A stretch of 33,135 bases of DNA from Gracilibacillus alcaliphilus (GTDB lineage Bacteria; Bacillota; Bacilli; Bacillales; Amphibacillaceae), in the NCBI RefSeq assembly GCF_016909015.1, contig NZ_JAFBFA010000047.1, positions 1 through 33,135 of the forward strand, read 5' to 3'. Position numbers and translations under genes: made by a program. This document shows, piece by piece, positions 1 to 8,158 of this stretch (its first letter is position 1; every line of letters starts with the position of its first letter). The notes under the pieces are model-generated. The model was not told the DNA's origin. It did not search any database and saw only the letters and a program-made list of their open reading frames with translations.

Positions 1-23
1 TGTTTGGTCATTCTTTTAGACAT
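1..23 (-). CDS. Possible 5' end of a leftward gene cut by the window edge
   Basis: Only about seven codons are visible, reading M-S-K-R-M-T-K on the minus strand from an ATG at 23. The support is a strong ribosome binding site, AAGGGAGT (minus strand, 38-31), seven bases before the ATG. In B. subtilis acsA (acetyl-CoA synthetase) lies divergent from acuA, so acsA is a natural guess, but these few residues do not resemble the AcsA start I know. The product cannot be named. Confidence 0.35.
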
Positions 24-361
24 ACAAAATACTCCCTTCATAATAGGTGAGAATTTTTATTATTTCTCTGTCTACTATAAAGGGAGCATATCACTTAAAA
101 CGGATTATCCCTCGTTTTTTAACCGGCGATTAGCATAGTGCATAAGGATGAAAAGAACCTTGATGATGATGTTATCCATATTCCTTCATAAAAAGCTGTC
201 GTCAAAAGTAGTTAGATTCAACTAACGTCCAGTAGGGAAAAAACCTCCACTGAACGAAGTTTCAGTATATATGCTAACATTGAGTAAAGCATCTTAAAAT
301 CTCCCTCCTCTCATTAGAATACCGAAGTAGTGGCATTGTGCAAGTTGATCACATACAAATA

Positions 362-375
362 ATCAAGCGCTTTCT
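362..375. promoter_or_regulatory. Possible cre box (CcpA operator) upstream of acuABC
   Basis: ATCAAGCGCTTTCT, read on the other strand as AGAAAGCGCTTGAT, keeps the central AAnCGnT core of the catabolite-responsive element but misses several outer positions. It lies about 30 bases upstream of the -10 element. The acu and acs genes of B. subtilis are CcpA-controlled, so the site is plausible by function, and ccpA itself lies nearby. Confidence 0.4.
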
Positions 376-404
376 TTTCCCTATTTTCGGCAAGCTTTAT
401 AAGG

Positions 405-410
405 TATAAT
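405..410 (+). promoter_or_regulatory. Likely -10 element of the acuABC promoter
   Basis: A perfect TATAAT lies about 70 bases before the acuA start. No good -35 hexamer is found 16-18 bases upstream (the bases there are T-rich), so the promoter may be weak or need an activator. Confidence 0.45.
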
Positions 411-480
411 AGATACAGAGATAACATTTTGCTGTTATTTCTGATGTCTACTTTATTATTTAATGGTGGTGATATAATTT

Positions 481-1098
481 GTGAGACATGAAAAACAATA
501 TCAATCGCTAAACATTGACACAAGCAGTGGAAACTTATTAATTGAAGGGCCGGTGAGCTCAGACAAATTGGCCAAGCTTTGTATGAATGAACAACTCACA
601 GCTTTTCGTCAGCCGGATCAACAATTGGCTGCCTTACAAGAAATCGCCGACTTAGAAGAAGGCCGTATCATTATCGCAACGAATCAAGATGAGATTATCG
701 GTTATGTTACCTTTCTCCATCCTGATCCGATTGAACACTGGTCTAAGTATCCTAAAGACAATATGTTGGAACTGGGTGCCATTGAAGTGGCTCCTGCCTA
801 TCGCGGTAACAAATTAGGCTCACGCTTAATTGCTACCTCAATGAAGGACGAAAATATGGAAAACTATATCATTATTTCCACGGAATACTATTGGCATTGG
901 GATCTTAACTATTCCAAGCTGAGTGTCTGGGACTATCGCAAAATTATGGAAAAAATGATGAGAGCTGGTTCCTTATATCCAGCGGCTACTAATGAGCCAG
1001 AGATCATGGCACATCCTGCTAACTGCCTGATGGTTCGAATTGGAAAAAATGTATCCAAGGCCGATGAAGCTTTATTTGATAAACTGAGATTTATGTAG
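481..1098 (+). CDS. acuA: Acetoin utilization protein AcuA, GNAT protein acetyltransferase
   Basis: AcuA acetylates a lysine of acetyl-CoA synthetase (AcsA) and so switches it off. The 205-residue product is close to the roughly 210 residues of B. subtilis AcuA. The acetyl-CoA binding loop of the GNAT fold is seen at residues 102-115 (EVAPAYRGNKLGSR), after a beta strand ending in LELGAIEV. The start is GTG at 481, preceded by GGTGGTGAT; the nearby ATG at 488 is out of frame. It is the first gene of acuA-acuB-acuC: acuB follows after 14 bases and carries its own ribosome binding site. Assignment rests on sequence character and on the conserved gene trio. Confidence 0.93.
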   Translation: MRHEKQYQSLNIDTSSGNLLIEGPVSSDKLAKLCMNEQLTAFRQPDQQLAALQEIADLEEGRIIIATNQDEIIGYVTFLHPDPIEHWSKYPKDNMLELGAIEVAPAYRGNKLGSRLIATSMKDENMENYIIISTEYYWHWDLNYSKLSVWDYRKIMEKMMRAGSLYPAATNEPEIMAHPANCLMVRIGKNVSKADEALFDKLRFM

Positions 1099-1112
1099 TT
1101 AGGAGTGTTAGC

Positions 1113-1763
1113 ATGCTAGTAAAAGATATTATGAAAAGGGATGTGATCACGATTACGGAGGAAGATACAGTTGCCACTGCCTTGCAGCTGTTACAGAAAC
1201 ACCATATTCGTCATATTCCTGTAATAGATGAAAAAAAACAAGTAATCGGTATTGTATCTGATCGTGATGTACGCGATGCCTCTCCCTCTATCCTTGATGC
1301 AGAACGTGATGAAACTATCTTAACAAGGTCTATTAAAGAGGTAATGACTAGTCCAGTAGTAACCACTCATCCACTTGAATTTTTTGAAGAAGTGGCTACT
1401 ATTTTCTATCAAAAGGAATTTGCATGTCTGCCTGTGGTACGCAATAAACAGTTAGTCGGCATGATAACGGAAAAGGATATGCTTCAAACCTTTATTCAAT
1501 TGACAGGAACTCATTCTCCAAGTACGCAAATGGAATTAAAAGTGCCTGACCGTGTCGGAGTGCTTGCCGATGTCTGCCAATATTTCAAACAACATCATAT
1601 CAAAATTGTCTCCGTTTACGGATATCCAGATCCAAAAACAGCTGGGTACAAGGTGCTGGTCTTCCGGATTCAAACCATTAATCCTATGCCGGTTATTCGA
1701 GCTTTTGAAGAATCTGAATTTGACATATTATATCCCTATTTGGAGGATCAAGATGAAATCTAA
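1113..1763 (+). CDS. acuB: AcuB, CBS-CBS-ACT domain protein of the acetoin/acetate locus
   Basis: This 216-residue protein has two CBS domains (about residues 1-55 and 74-132) followed by an ACT domain (about 139-205, beginning MELKVPDRVGVLAD). CBS pairs usually bind adenosine nucleotides and ACT domains small ligands, so AcuB is probably a ligand-sensing regulator of the AcuA/AcuC acetylation switch; its exact role in B. subtilis is not settled. A TAGGAGTG ribosome binding site lies just before the ATG. The 3' end overlaps the start of acuC by 11 bases, which implies translational coupling. Confidence 0.93.
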   Translation: MLVKDIMKRDVITITEEDTVATALQLLQKHHIRHIPVIDEKKQVIGIVSDRDVRDASPSILDAERDETILTRSIKEVMTSPVVTTHPLEFFEEVATIFYQKEFACLPVVRNKQLVGMITEKDMLQTFIQLTGTHSPSTQMELKVPDRVGVLADVCQYFKQHHIKIVSVYGYPDPKTAGYKVLVFRIQTINPMPVIRAFEESEFDILYPYLEDQDEI

Positions 1764-2910
1764 GAATACAGCCTTTATCTATACAGAGGATTTCTTACAA
1801 TATTCCTTTCATGAACAGCACCCGTTTAATCAGCTGCGCTTATTATTGACCAAAGAATTGCTAGAAAGTGAACAAGCCTTAACAGCCGAAGATATTGTCT
1901 TACCAAAATCGTACAGTGAGGATCTTTTACTTACGATTCACGCCAAAGAATATATCGATATCGTAAAACGCGCCAGTGCAGAACACCCTGTCTCCTTTGA
2001 ATCATTTGGAATTGGAACGACGGATACACCTAGTTTTCCAGAAATGTATGACGCTTCCTTCCGAACGGTCACTGGTTCTGTAACAGCAGCCGAATTGGTT
2101 ATGTCCACTCAAGTAAATCATGCCTTGAACATTGCTGGGGGATTACATCACGGATTTCCTGATCGAGCCTCTGGTTTCTGTATTTTTAACGATATAGCCA
2201 TAGCTATTCAATATATTCGGGAGCATTACCAAGCAAAGGTACTGTATATTGATATTGACGCCCATCATGGAGATGGTGTGCAACATTGCTTCTATGACGA
2301 CCCTAATGTATGTACGGTCTCTATTCATGAAACAGGGAGATATCTTTATCCAGGTACAGGCAAAACAGGTGAACGCGGTGTGAAAGAAGGTTTTGGCTTT
2401 GCCTTCAATTTCCCTATTGATGCCTTTACAGAAGATGACTCTTTCTTAGAAACCTTCTCTTCGATTGAGGAAATCGCTGCCTACTTCAAACCTGATGTGA
2501 TTGTTAGCCAACATGGAGCAGACGCCCATTACCTTGACCCATTAACCCATCTTCATTGCAGTTTAGCAACCTTCGAGGAGGTTCCTAAGCGGATTCATAA
2601 GCTGGCTCACCAATATTGTCAGGGGAAATGGGTTGCTTTAGGCGGTGGTGGTTATGATATTTGGCGTGTAGTTCCAAGGGCTTGGTCACAATTGTGGCAG
2701 ATTATGAATAATCGAGAAAATTTCCGAGGCGAGATTTCAAAGAAATGGTTACATAAATGGCAGAAGCAGGCACCTGTACCGTTGCCAACAACCTGGGAAG
2801 ACCAATTGGAAGAATACAAACCGATTCCTCGTCACGATGAAATTGTCGAAACAAATCAGCGCATGACAGAACAAGTCATGAAATTTATTACCAACCACAA
2901 AAACGAATAA
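1753..2910 (+). CDS. acuC: AcuC, NAD-independent protein deacetylase (histone deacetylase family)
   Basis: AcuC removes the acetyl group placed by AcuA on AcsA, reactivating acetyl-CoA synthesis. The class I/II HDAC signature is complete: the catalytic His pair in GGLHHGFPD (H132, H133), zinc ligands D169 and H171 in DIDAHHGDG, the third ligand D257 in HGADAH, and the late GGGGYD loop. The start is ATG at 1753, eight bases after the GGAGG at 1742-1746 and inside the end of acuB. The reading frame is open further upstream, but that stretch lies within acuB and is not used. This gives 385 residues, matching the roughly 387 of B. subtilis AcuC. Confidence 0.95.
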   Translation: MKSKNTAFIYTEDFLQYSFHEQHPFNQLRLLLTKELLESEQALTAEDIVLPKSYSEDLLLTIHAKEYIDIVKRASAEHPVSFESFGIGTTDTPSFPEMYDASFRTVTGSVTAAELVMSTQVNHALNIAGGLHHGFPDRASGFCIFNDIAIAIQYIREHYQAKVLYIDIDAHHGDGVQHCFYDDPNVCTVSIHETGRYLYPGTGKTGERGVKEGFGFAFNFPIDAFTEDDSFLETFSSIEEIAAYFKPDVIVSQHGADAHYLDPLTHLHCSLATFEEVPKRIHKLAHQYCQGKWVALGGGGYDIWRVVPRAWSQLWQIMNNRENFRGEISKKWLHKWQKQAPVPLPTTWEDQLEEYKPIPRHDEIVETNQRMTEQVMKFITNHKNE

Positions 2911-3045
2911 AACAAGCCTGCCATCAGTGGGAATTTTCTTCATCACCATTGATAAGTATGTAAAATAGCTCCCACCCAAGATCGCTTGCATAGCACCACC
3001 TGATTTGGAGAAGGGAATTCTGCGGGCAGTTCACTGGGATAAAAA

Positions 3046-3083
3046 AATAGAACCAGGATAAAGTAACATATCCTGGCTCTATT
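3046..3083 (-). terminator. Terminator of ccpA, possibly shared with acuC
   Basis: A 15-base stem with one mismatch (3046-3060 with 3069-3083) closes an 8-base loop. Read leftward it is followed by seven T residues, so it ends the ccpA transcript. Read rightward it is followed by T-rich sequence and could also stop acuC. The 2911-3040 gap to its left shows no gene. Confidence 0.85.
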
Positions 3084-3090
3084 CGTTTAT

Positions 3091-4086
3091 TTATTTTGTT
3101 GATTTTCGTTTTAAAATTTGGTGTGGTAACACAACATTTTGGTTATCAATCGTTTCTTTATTCATGAATTTTGTCAACAGTCTCATCGCTACTGCTCCAA
3201 TATCATACATTGGCTGTACAATAGTCGTAAGTGTAGGACGAACCATTGTCGCTAGTCTCGTATTATCAAAGCCAATCACTTCTACATCATCTGGAACATT
3301 TAGGCCATTATCCTGTAATCCATGGATAACACCTAATGCCATTTCATCGGTAGCTACGAAGATAGCCTTCGGAAAATCTTCTTTCTTCAAGATTTCATTA
3401 ACGGCTTCCAATCCCGATTCATAAGTGAAGTCAGCAATCACAACGTAATCCTCATTTACCTCACTATTTGCCTCTTTAATGGCTCTAGTATAACCTTCAT
3501 ATTTTTTCTCATTGACTACCGAATCTTCTTCTCCAGTCACAAAGATTGGATGCTTGGTACCATTACTAATTAGTAATGAAGTTGCCTCATAAGCTGCTTG
3601 CTCATAATCAATATTAACAGATGGGATAGCACCAGTAGAATCAATAGTTGCAGCTAATGCAACCGGAACTGGTGAAGTTTTTAGCTGCTGTACATGTTCC
3701 TCGGTTATGGTTGCTCCCATATAAATTAAACCATCAACTTGCTTTTCAAACATCGTATTGATCAGGCGTAATTCTTTATCCTTATTTTGATCTGAGTTAC
3801 TCAAAATAATATTATATTTATACATTGTCGCAATATCATCAATTCCTCGGGCTAATTCAGAAAAGAAGATGCTGGATATATCCGGAATAATAACCCCTAC
3901 TGTGGTTGTTTTCTTACTTGCTAAACCACGGGCTACGGCATTAGGTCGATACCCTAATCGCTCCACTGTTTGTAAAACCTTTTTTCTTGTGGCTGGTTTC
4001 ACATTTGGATTACCATTCACTACACGTGAAACAGTAGCCATCGAAACGTTTGCTTCCCTTGCTACATCATAAATTGTTACATTCAT
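3091..4086 (-). CDS. ccpA: Catabolite control protein A, LacI-family global regulator
   Basis: CcpA binds cre boxes with HPr-Ser46-P and controls carbon metabolism in Bacillota. The product begins with a LacI-type helix-turn-helix (residues 4-25, TIYDVAREANVSMATVSRVV), then the hinge helix RPNAVARGLASKK (about 47-59) and a periplasmic-binding-protein-like effector domain. The chosen ATG at 4086 has a perfect TAGGAGGT ribosome binding site 6-7 bases upstream and gives 331 residues, against 334 in B. subtilis. An ATG 21 bases further upstream lies before that site and is rejected. The acu genes converge on it as in B. subtilis. Its usual upstream neighbour aroA is separated here by about 5.5 kb of sugar-related genes. 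Confidence 0.96.
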   Translation of the reverse strand: MNVTIYDVAREANVSMATVSRVVNGNPNVKPATRKKVLQTVERLGYRPNAVARGLASKKTTTVGVIIPDISSIFFSELARGIDDIATMYKYNIILSNSDQNKDKELRLINTMFEKQVDGLIYMGATITEEHVQQLKTSPVPVALAATIDSTGAIPSVNIDYEQAAYEATSLLISNGTKHPIFVTGEEDSVVNEKKYEGYTRAIKEANSEVNEDYVVIADFTYESGLEAVNEILKKEDFPKAIFVATDEMALGVIHGLQDNGLNVPDDVEVIGFDNTRLATMVRPTLTTIVQPMYDIGAVAMRLLTKFMNKETIDNQNVVLPHQILKRKSTK

Positions 4087-4183
4087 TATTTTACCTCCTA
4101 TTATCATTTATGCTATCATACGATTTCATACATTCATGTACTAAGATCAATAGATATTAATATTATTAAGGTTTATCAATCAT

Positions 4184-4192
4184 ATTATAACA
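4184..4192 (-). promoter_or_regulatory. Extended -10 promoter of ccpA
   Basis: On the minus strand TGTTATAAT forms an extended -10 (TGn plus a perfect TATAAT) about 95 bases before the ccpA start. No strong -35 is seen, as is common for extended -10 promoters. Confidence 0.6.
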
Positions 4193-4226
4193 AATTAATC
4201 GATGAAATTAATAATAATAGCAATCA

Positions 4227-4247
4227 TTTATGAAAAATTTTCATAAA
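4227..4247. repeat. 21-bp perfect palindrome upstream of the ccpA promoter
   Basis: TTTATGAAAA and TTTTCATAAA flank a single central base. The symmetry extends imperfectly to ATCA at 4223-4226 and TGAT at about 4249-4252. It lies 35-60 bases upstream of the ccpA -10, so it may be an operator. It can also form a hairpin followed by T-rich sequence on the plus strand, though no gene upstream on that strand needs a terminator. The rest of 4255-4513 holds no gene, only a short ATGTC/GACAT hairpin. Confidence 0.5.
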
Positions 4248-4513
4248 AATGATGATTTTTTGGGTTTTTTTCACAAGTAAGGCGGTATAATACCAATTAT
4301 TTTACAGTAATTCCTTTATGATTTCCGCAAATTTTCAAAGCTAATTCTTTTTTTGGCAGCTATCTCACAAAAATAACAAATGATCTTAGTATTATCGGCA
4401 TCTTCCGACAAGACAATCCATATTCCCCTTTATATACACAACAATAATGACGATATCATGTCTACGACATATAGGACTATACGGTTTCATTGGTCACGCT
4501 TTTTCATCTTTTC

Positions 4514-5296
4514 TTAAATAATCACCTGTGCCACAATAGGAAAGTGGTCGCTAGGAAATGTGTAATTGATTTGATCAATGACCAGTTTTGTTTTCAATAC
4601 TCGGAAGGAACTTCCTTTCAGTAATATCCAGTCAATTCGTTCTGGTCCACCGGTTGAATCCTGAAAATTATTGAAGCTGCCATATTCCGTATTTTCCTTT
4701 GCCTCTGCTATATCCCAGCTATCCATATATCCTGCCTTCTCTGTCAAATACACATGTGTTTCTGATTGATAGCCGGTATTGAAATCAGCAGTAACAATAA
4801 TCGGAATATCAGATTTCATACCAGCCACTTCTCCGGCAATTAACTCGGCGCTTTTCTGCCTTGCAAACTCCGTCTCATGATCAAAGTGTGTATTAAGATG
4901 ATAGAATATCTGTCCTGTTTGTCGATCTTTAAATAGAGCCCAGACTGCCATTCTGGTTAGTTCATTCCCCCATGTTGCAGATCCCACTTGATCAGGGAAA
5001 TCGGACAGCCAAAAATAATTATAAGCCATCAATTCAAATCGATTTTTTTTGTAAAATATAGGCGTATACTCCCCATGGCTCCCGCCTTCTCTCCCCTGCC
5101 CAATCCAGTTGTATTCAGGAAGTAACTCTACTAAGTCATTGATTTGGTGATAGAGACATTCTTGCAGCCCCAATAAATCTGGATCTTCTTGCTGAATAAT
5201 CTGCTGAATAGCTGCCTTGCGCTCCGCCCACCTTTGCCGATCGGTTGGTTCGTCATATCGGACGTTATAGCTCATCACTTGTAATACATGTTTCAT
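4514..5296 (-). CDS. Endonuclease/exonuclease/phosphatase (EEP) family hydrolase
   Basis: The 260-residue protein shows the whole EEP active site in order: N11 in YNVRYD, E47 in LQECL, H137 in NTHFDH, D171/N173 in TADFNT, D222 in ERIDW and D250-H251 in SDHFP. These enzymes cleave phosphodiester or phosphomonoester bonds with a divalent metal; the substrate cannot be told from sequence. No signal peptide is seen, so it is probably cytoplasmic. The start is ATG at 5296 behind AAGAAGGGTG; an in-frame TTG at 5326 lies upstream of that site. The gene follows a calcineurin-type phosphoesterase by 43 bases, with which it shares the cre-carrying promoter region. Confidence 0.88.
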   Translation of the reverse strand: MKHVLQVMSYNVRYDEPTDRQRWAERKAAIQQIIQQEDPDLLGLQECLYHQINDLVELLPEYNWIGQGREGGSHGEYTPIFYKKNRFELMAYNYFWLSDFPDQVGSATWGNELTRMAVWALFKDRQTGQIFYHLNTHFDHETEFARQKSAELIAGEVAGMKSDIPIIVTADFNTGYQSETHVYLTEKAGYMDSWDIAEAKENTEYGSFNNFQDSTGGPERIDWILLKGSSFRVLKTKLVIDQINYTFPSDHFPIVAQVII

Positions 5297-5339
5297 CTTT
5301 TCACCCTTCTTTTCATTGAGATACAATATTCAGCTGCAC

Positions 5340-6197
5340 TTAAACCAAATACGTTCGGAACGATTGATTGGCCTGTAATTCAATCACTCTGCCTCCGCGC
5401 GATAATTCTCCATAACAATTAAACCCCGTCACCCGGCCAAAACAAAACTTAATTCCATGGTAATCTGCTTCATAATCATTATCATGATCATGCCCACAGA
5501 AAATCCCTTTCACTTGTTTGTCTAACAGCATGGACGTAAATAACCCTGTATTCACTGCAGGTGAACACACCCCCTCATATTTATACCCGACAGCTCTTCC
5601 TTTTTGCCAAGCTTCTTCATATTCAGGAATCGGGATATGTAAAAAGACGAAATCTTCCCTGTCTGGCTGCTCAGTACGATAGTTTTCCGCTGTTTCATAG
5701 AACCAGTTTACCTGTTTTGGATGAACAAATTCATAGGTACCAATTTGCAGCGGATCTTCGGCACCGCTATCGATAACATATAATACATGACACAGCTTAT
5801 CTTCTCCATCCCTTATTTCGATACAATAACTTTCCCTGTCTTCGACAATAAATGACTGTTTTTTCTCGACAGGATTCACTAATCCTTCTTCTAACTTACG
5901 CAAGTCTGATCGTGATACAGAAGCCTCTGTATCATGATTTCCATACGTAATGGTAATTGGTGTCTCTAATCCATTAAAAAAGGAAATCAATGCCTCAAAC
6001 GTCTTATCTGAATGTTTGGTATCTGCCGACCACATCAGATCACCGGTCACCACAATTAAATCTGGCTGTACCTCTGCTGTCTTTTCCTTTATAAGAGCTA
6101 ATGTTTGTTGATCTTCTTTATTGTGAGGTAATTCGCCAAAATGCAAATCCGTCAATTGTAAAATTTTAAAATTATCTCCTCGTAACTGTACCGCCAT
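5340..6197 (-). CDS. Calcineurin-type metallophosphoesterase
   Basis: The 285-residue product carries the five metallophosphoesterase blocks: D17 and H19 in LTDLHFGE, D53 in TGDLMWS, GNHDTE at 86-91, the HIPIPEY histidine, and GHDHDND near 235. It looks like the purple-acid-phosphatase/YkoQ-like branch that hydrolyses phosphate esters with two metal ions; the true substrate is unknown. There is no signal peptide. GAGGTG precedes the ATG. It is the first gene of a two-gene unit with the EEP hydrolase, preceded by a near-perfect cre box, which suggests repression by CcpA while good sugars are present. Confidence 0.88.
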   Translation of the reverse strand: MAVQLRGDNFKILQLTDLHFGELPHNKEDQQTLALIKEKTAEVQPDLIVVTGDLMWSADTKHSDKTFEALISFFNGLETPITITYGNHDTEASVSRSDLRKLEEGLVNPVEKKQSFIVEDRESYCIEIRDGEDKLCHVLYVIDSGAEDPLQIGTYEFVHPKQVNWFYETAENYRTEQPDREDFVFLHIPIPEYEEAWQKGRAVGYKYEGVCSPAVNTGLFTSMLLDKQVKGIFCGHDHDNDYEADYHGIKFCFGRVTGFNCYGELSRGGRVIELQANQSFRTYLV

Positions 6198-6285
6198 TAT
6201 CTACACCTCTATTTATCACCATTTTTATCAATCAGCTTACCTTTTGTCAGTATAGAACCTCTCAGGCAATAATATTTTATTTTTA

Positions 6286-6299
6286 TGTAATCGCTTACC
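6286..6299. promoter_or_regulatory. cre box (CcpA operator) upstream of the phosphoesterase genes
   Basis: TGTAATCGCTTACC matches the TGWAANCGNTNWCA cre consensus at all but the last position. It lies about 90 bases upstream of the metallophosphoesterase start. A TATACT that could serve as -10 lies between them on the minus strand, so the site would sit at or just upstream of the -35 region, a position where CcpA normally represses. Confidence 0.7.
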
Positions 6300-6462
6300 A
6301 ATTTTACTCCAGATGTTACTATTTGTCTAGTAATTCAGTAATTGAAACGACAAAAAATTACCTGTCAATAAGTTATCCAAACTTAGACAAAAGCTAAGTC
6401 GCATCTGTAAAATAAATAGCTGCAGAAAAGTAGGTCAATGAAATATCATTAAGGTTTTATTA

Positions 6463-6505
6463 TCCAAAAAACCCTGTACACAATGCAAGCACAGGGTTTT
6501 TTGGA
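6463..6505 (-). terminator. Terminator of the nagP transcript
   Basis: A perfect 15-bp stem (6463-6477 with 6491-6505) has a GGG core followed by TTTTTT inside its 3' arm. It begins 27 bases after the nagP stop codon and separates the PTS operon from the phosphoesterase unit. Confidence 0.9.
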
Positions 6506-6531
6506 TGTTCGTTTGCTAATAAAACAGCTGC

Positions 6532-7983
6532 TTATCTTTTTCTGATTTTCTTCATTTCGTCTGCAACAAATTGCACTTGTGTTCCAACAATAACTTGAAT
6601 ACCATTCTTACCAACCACTTTTATTCCTGGTACCCCCGTTCGTTTAATACGCTCTTGATCAACGGCTTCAAGGTCTTCCACCTCTAACCGTAAGCGTGTT
6701 ACACAGTTATCCAGTGAACTTACATTCTCATCTCCGCCTAAAGCGGCATAAATTTCTTTTGCCATAGCTGTGATTTCATTGTTATCTGAATCGCTGTCTG
6801 TCGCTGTCTCGTCTTTTACGTCCTCTTCACGTCCTGGTGTCTTCAAATCAAATTTAACAATCAAGAAACGGAATAGTACGTAATAAATCACAGCTACTAC
6901 TAAACCTTGGACTAACAGCATGTATGGCTGATTCGCAAGCGGTAATCGAGAACTTAAAATAAAGTCAATCAAACCTGCACTAAAACCAAACCCTGCAGTC
7001 CAATCAAAAGTTGCAGCAATAAACATGGAAACGCCTGTTAATAACGCGTGTACAACATATAATGCTGGAGCTAGGAACATAAATGAGAATTCTAACGGCT
7101 CTGTTACACCCGTAAAGAAGGCGGCAAAGGCAGTAGCCATTAATAAAGAAGCGGCAGTCTTTCTTCTTTTTGTCTTTGCTGTGTGATACATAGCCAACGC
7201 CGCTGCAGGTAGCCCAAACATCATAATTGGGAAGAAACCTGCTTGATACATTCCGGTTACCCCTTTTACCCCATTACTTGACCAGAAATTCGCAATATCG
7301 TTTATACCTGCTACATCAAACCAGAATACCGAGTTAAGAGCATGATGCAGACCTGTTGGAATTAATAACCGGTTAAAGAATCCATATAAACCAGCACCAA
7401 CGGCATCTAAATCAACGATAAACTTACCGAAATTAACTAAACCAGTATAAATAAAAGGCCAGATAAAGAATAAGAGCACAGCAATTACTAAACTTCCAGT
7501 AGCAGTCATAATAGGCACTAAGCGCTTACCGCTAAAGAAAGCAAGAGCATCGGGCAGCTTCACATGACTAAAACGGTTATACATTATCGAAGCAATAATC
7601 CCGGATAAGATACCAATAAATTGATTTTGGATATTTTCGAAAGCTGGGTTGACACTTCCTTCTTCTACACCTTGTAACAATGACACGGACTCAACAGATA
7701 GGATATTGGTAATAACGAGATAAGCAACCAAACCACTCAGTGCTGCTGATCCATCCTTATCTTTCGAGAGCCCAAAAGCAATACCGACAGCGAATAAAAT
7801 CGACATACTCGGTCCATCAACAATAGACTTACCAGCTTCAATTAGAAATGCAGCAATAATATTATTGGCGCCCCATCCATCTGGATCAAGCCAATAACCA
7901 ATCCCCATCAGGATCGCCGCTGCTGGCAAAACCGCAACCGGCAGCATCAAGGACCTACCTAAATTTTGAAAATATTTCATCAT
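6532..7983 (-). CDS. nagP: PTS IICB transporter, N-acetylglucosamine type
   Basis: This is a 483-residue glucose-family PTS permease that takes up and phosphorylates an amino sugar. The membrane IIC domain (about 1-380) has several hydrophobic helices, the GLHHALN motif, and the NGVKGVTGMYQAGFFP block typical of NagE/NagP permeases, followed by FGLPAAALAMYHTAK and TEPLEF. After an acidic linker (about 385-410) comes the IIB domain, with the phosphorylated cysteine C427 in LDNCVTRLRLEV. There is no IIA domain; a separate IIA gene lies two genes upstream in the same direction. GAGGAGG precedes two tandem ATGs, and the first is used here. N-acetylglucosamine is the best guess, supported by NagR-like operators before the operon. 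Confidence 0.85.
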   Translation of the reverse strand: MMKYFQNLGRSLMLPVAVLPAAAILMGIGYWLDPDGWGANNIIAAFLIEAGKSIVDGPSMSILFAVGIAFGLSKDKDGSAALSGLVAYLVITNILSVESVSLLQGVEEGSVNPAFENIQNQFIGILSGIIASIMYNRFSHVKLPDALAFFSGKRLVPIMTATGSLVIAVLLFFIWPFIYTGLVNFGKFIVDLDAVGAGLYGFFNRLLIPTGLHHALNSVFWFDVAGINDIANFWSSNGVKGVTGMYQAGFFPIMMFGLPAAALAMYHTAKTKRRKTAASLLMATAFAAFFTGVTEPLEFSFMFLAPALYVVHALLTGVSMFIAATFDWTAGFGFSAGLIDFILSSRLPLANQPYMLLVQGLVVAVIYYVLFRFLIVKFDLKTPGREEDVKDETATDSDSDNNEITAMAKEIYAALGGDENVSSLDNCVTRLRLEVEDLEAVDQERIKRTGVPGIKVVGKNGIQVIVGTQVQFVADEMKKIRKR

Positions 7984-8158
7984 CTTCTTTCCTCCTCAGG
8001 AATAGTATTTGCAAATAATATAATGAATAATAAATGATATTCAAAAAAGTGCAGTAAAATTGCATTTATTAAATCCAACACACTCCTTGTGCAGCGCTCC
8101 TTCTAGACTCAGCACCGCTTGGAGCAATCAACCTTATATATGACCTAATCATAGCCAT

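Larger units (their letters stand above)
24..480. other. Non-coding stretch upstream of acuA
   Basis: I find no convincing gene in this gap. The left part would carry the leader of the leftward gene that seems to start at 23, and the right part carries the acuA promoter region. Around 211-256 there is an imperfect hairpin: CGTCCAGTAGG and CCTCCACTGAACG flank an A-rich loop, with no T-run after it. The hairpin may be the remnant of a repeated element. Confidence 0.5.

Noticed and set aside
314..523. Leftward 69-codon frame overlapping the acuA start
   Set aside because: It overlaps the acuA promoter and start and has no ribosome binding site or protein-like pattern.
1552..1752. Upstream extension of acuC to an ATG at 1552
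   Set aside because: The extra 67 codons lie inside acuB in another frame and have no homologous character; the ATG at 1753 has a proper GGAGG.
7984..8158. Second antitermination leader between the antiterminator gene and nagP
   Set aside because: Only a 4-bp TGCA pairing before TTTTTT and a 5-bp GCTCC/GGAGC pair are visible, too weak to call a terminator or RNA site.
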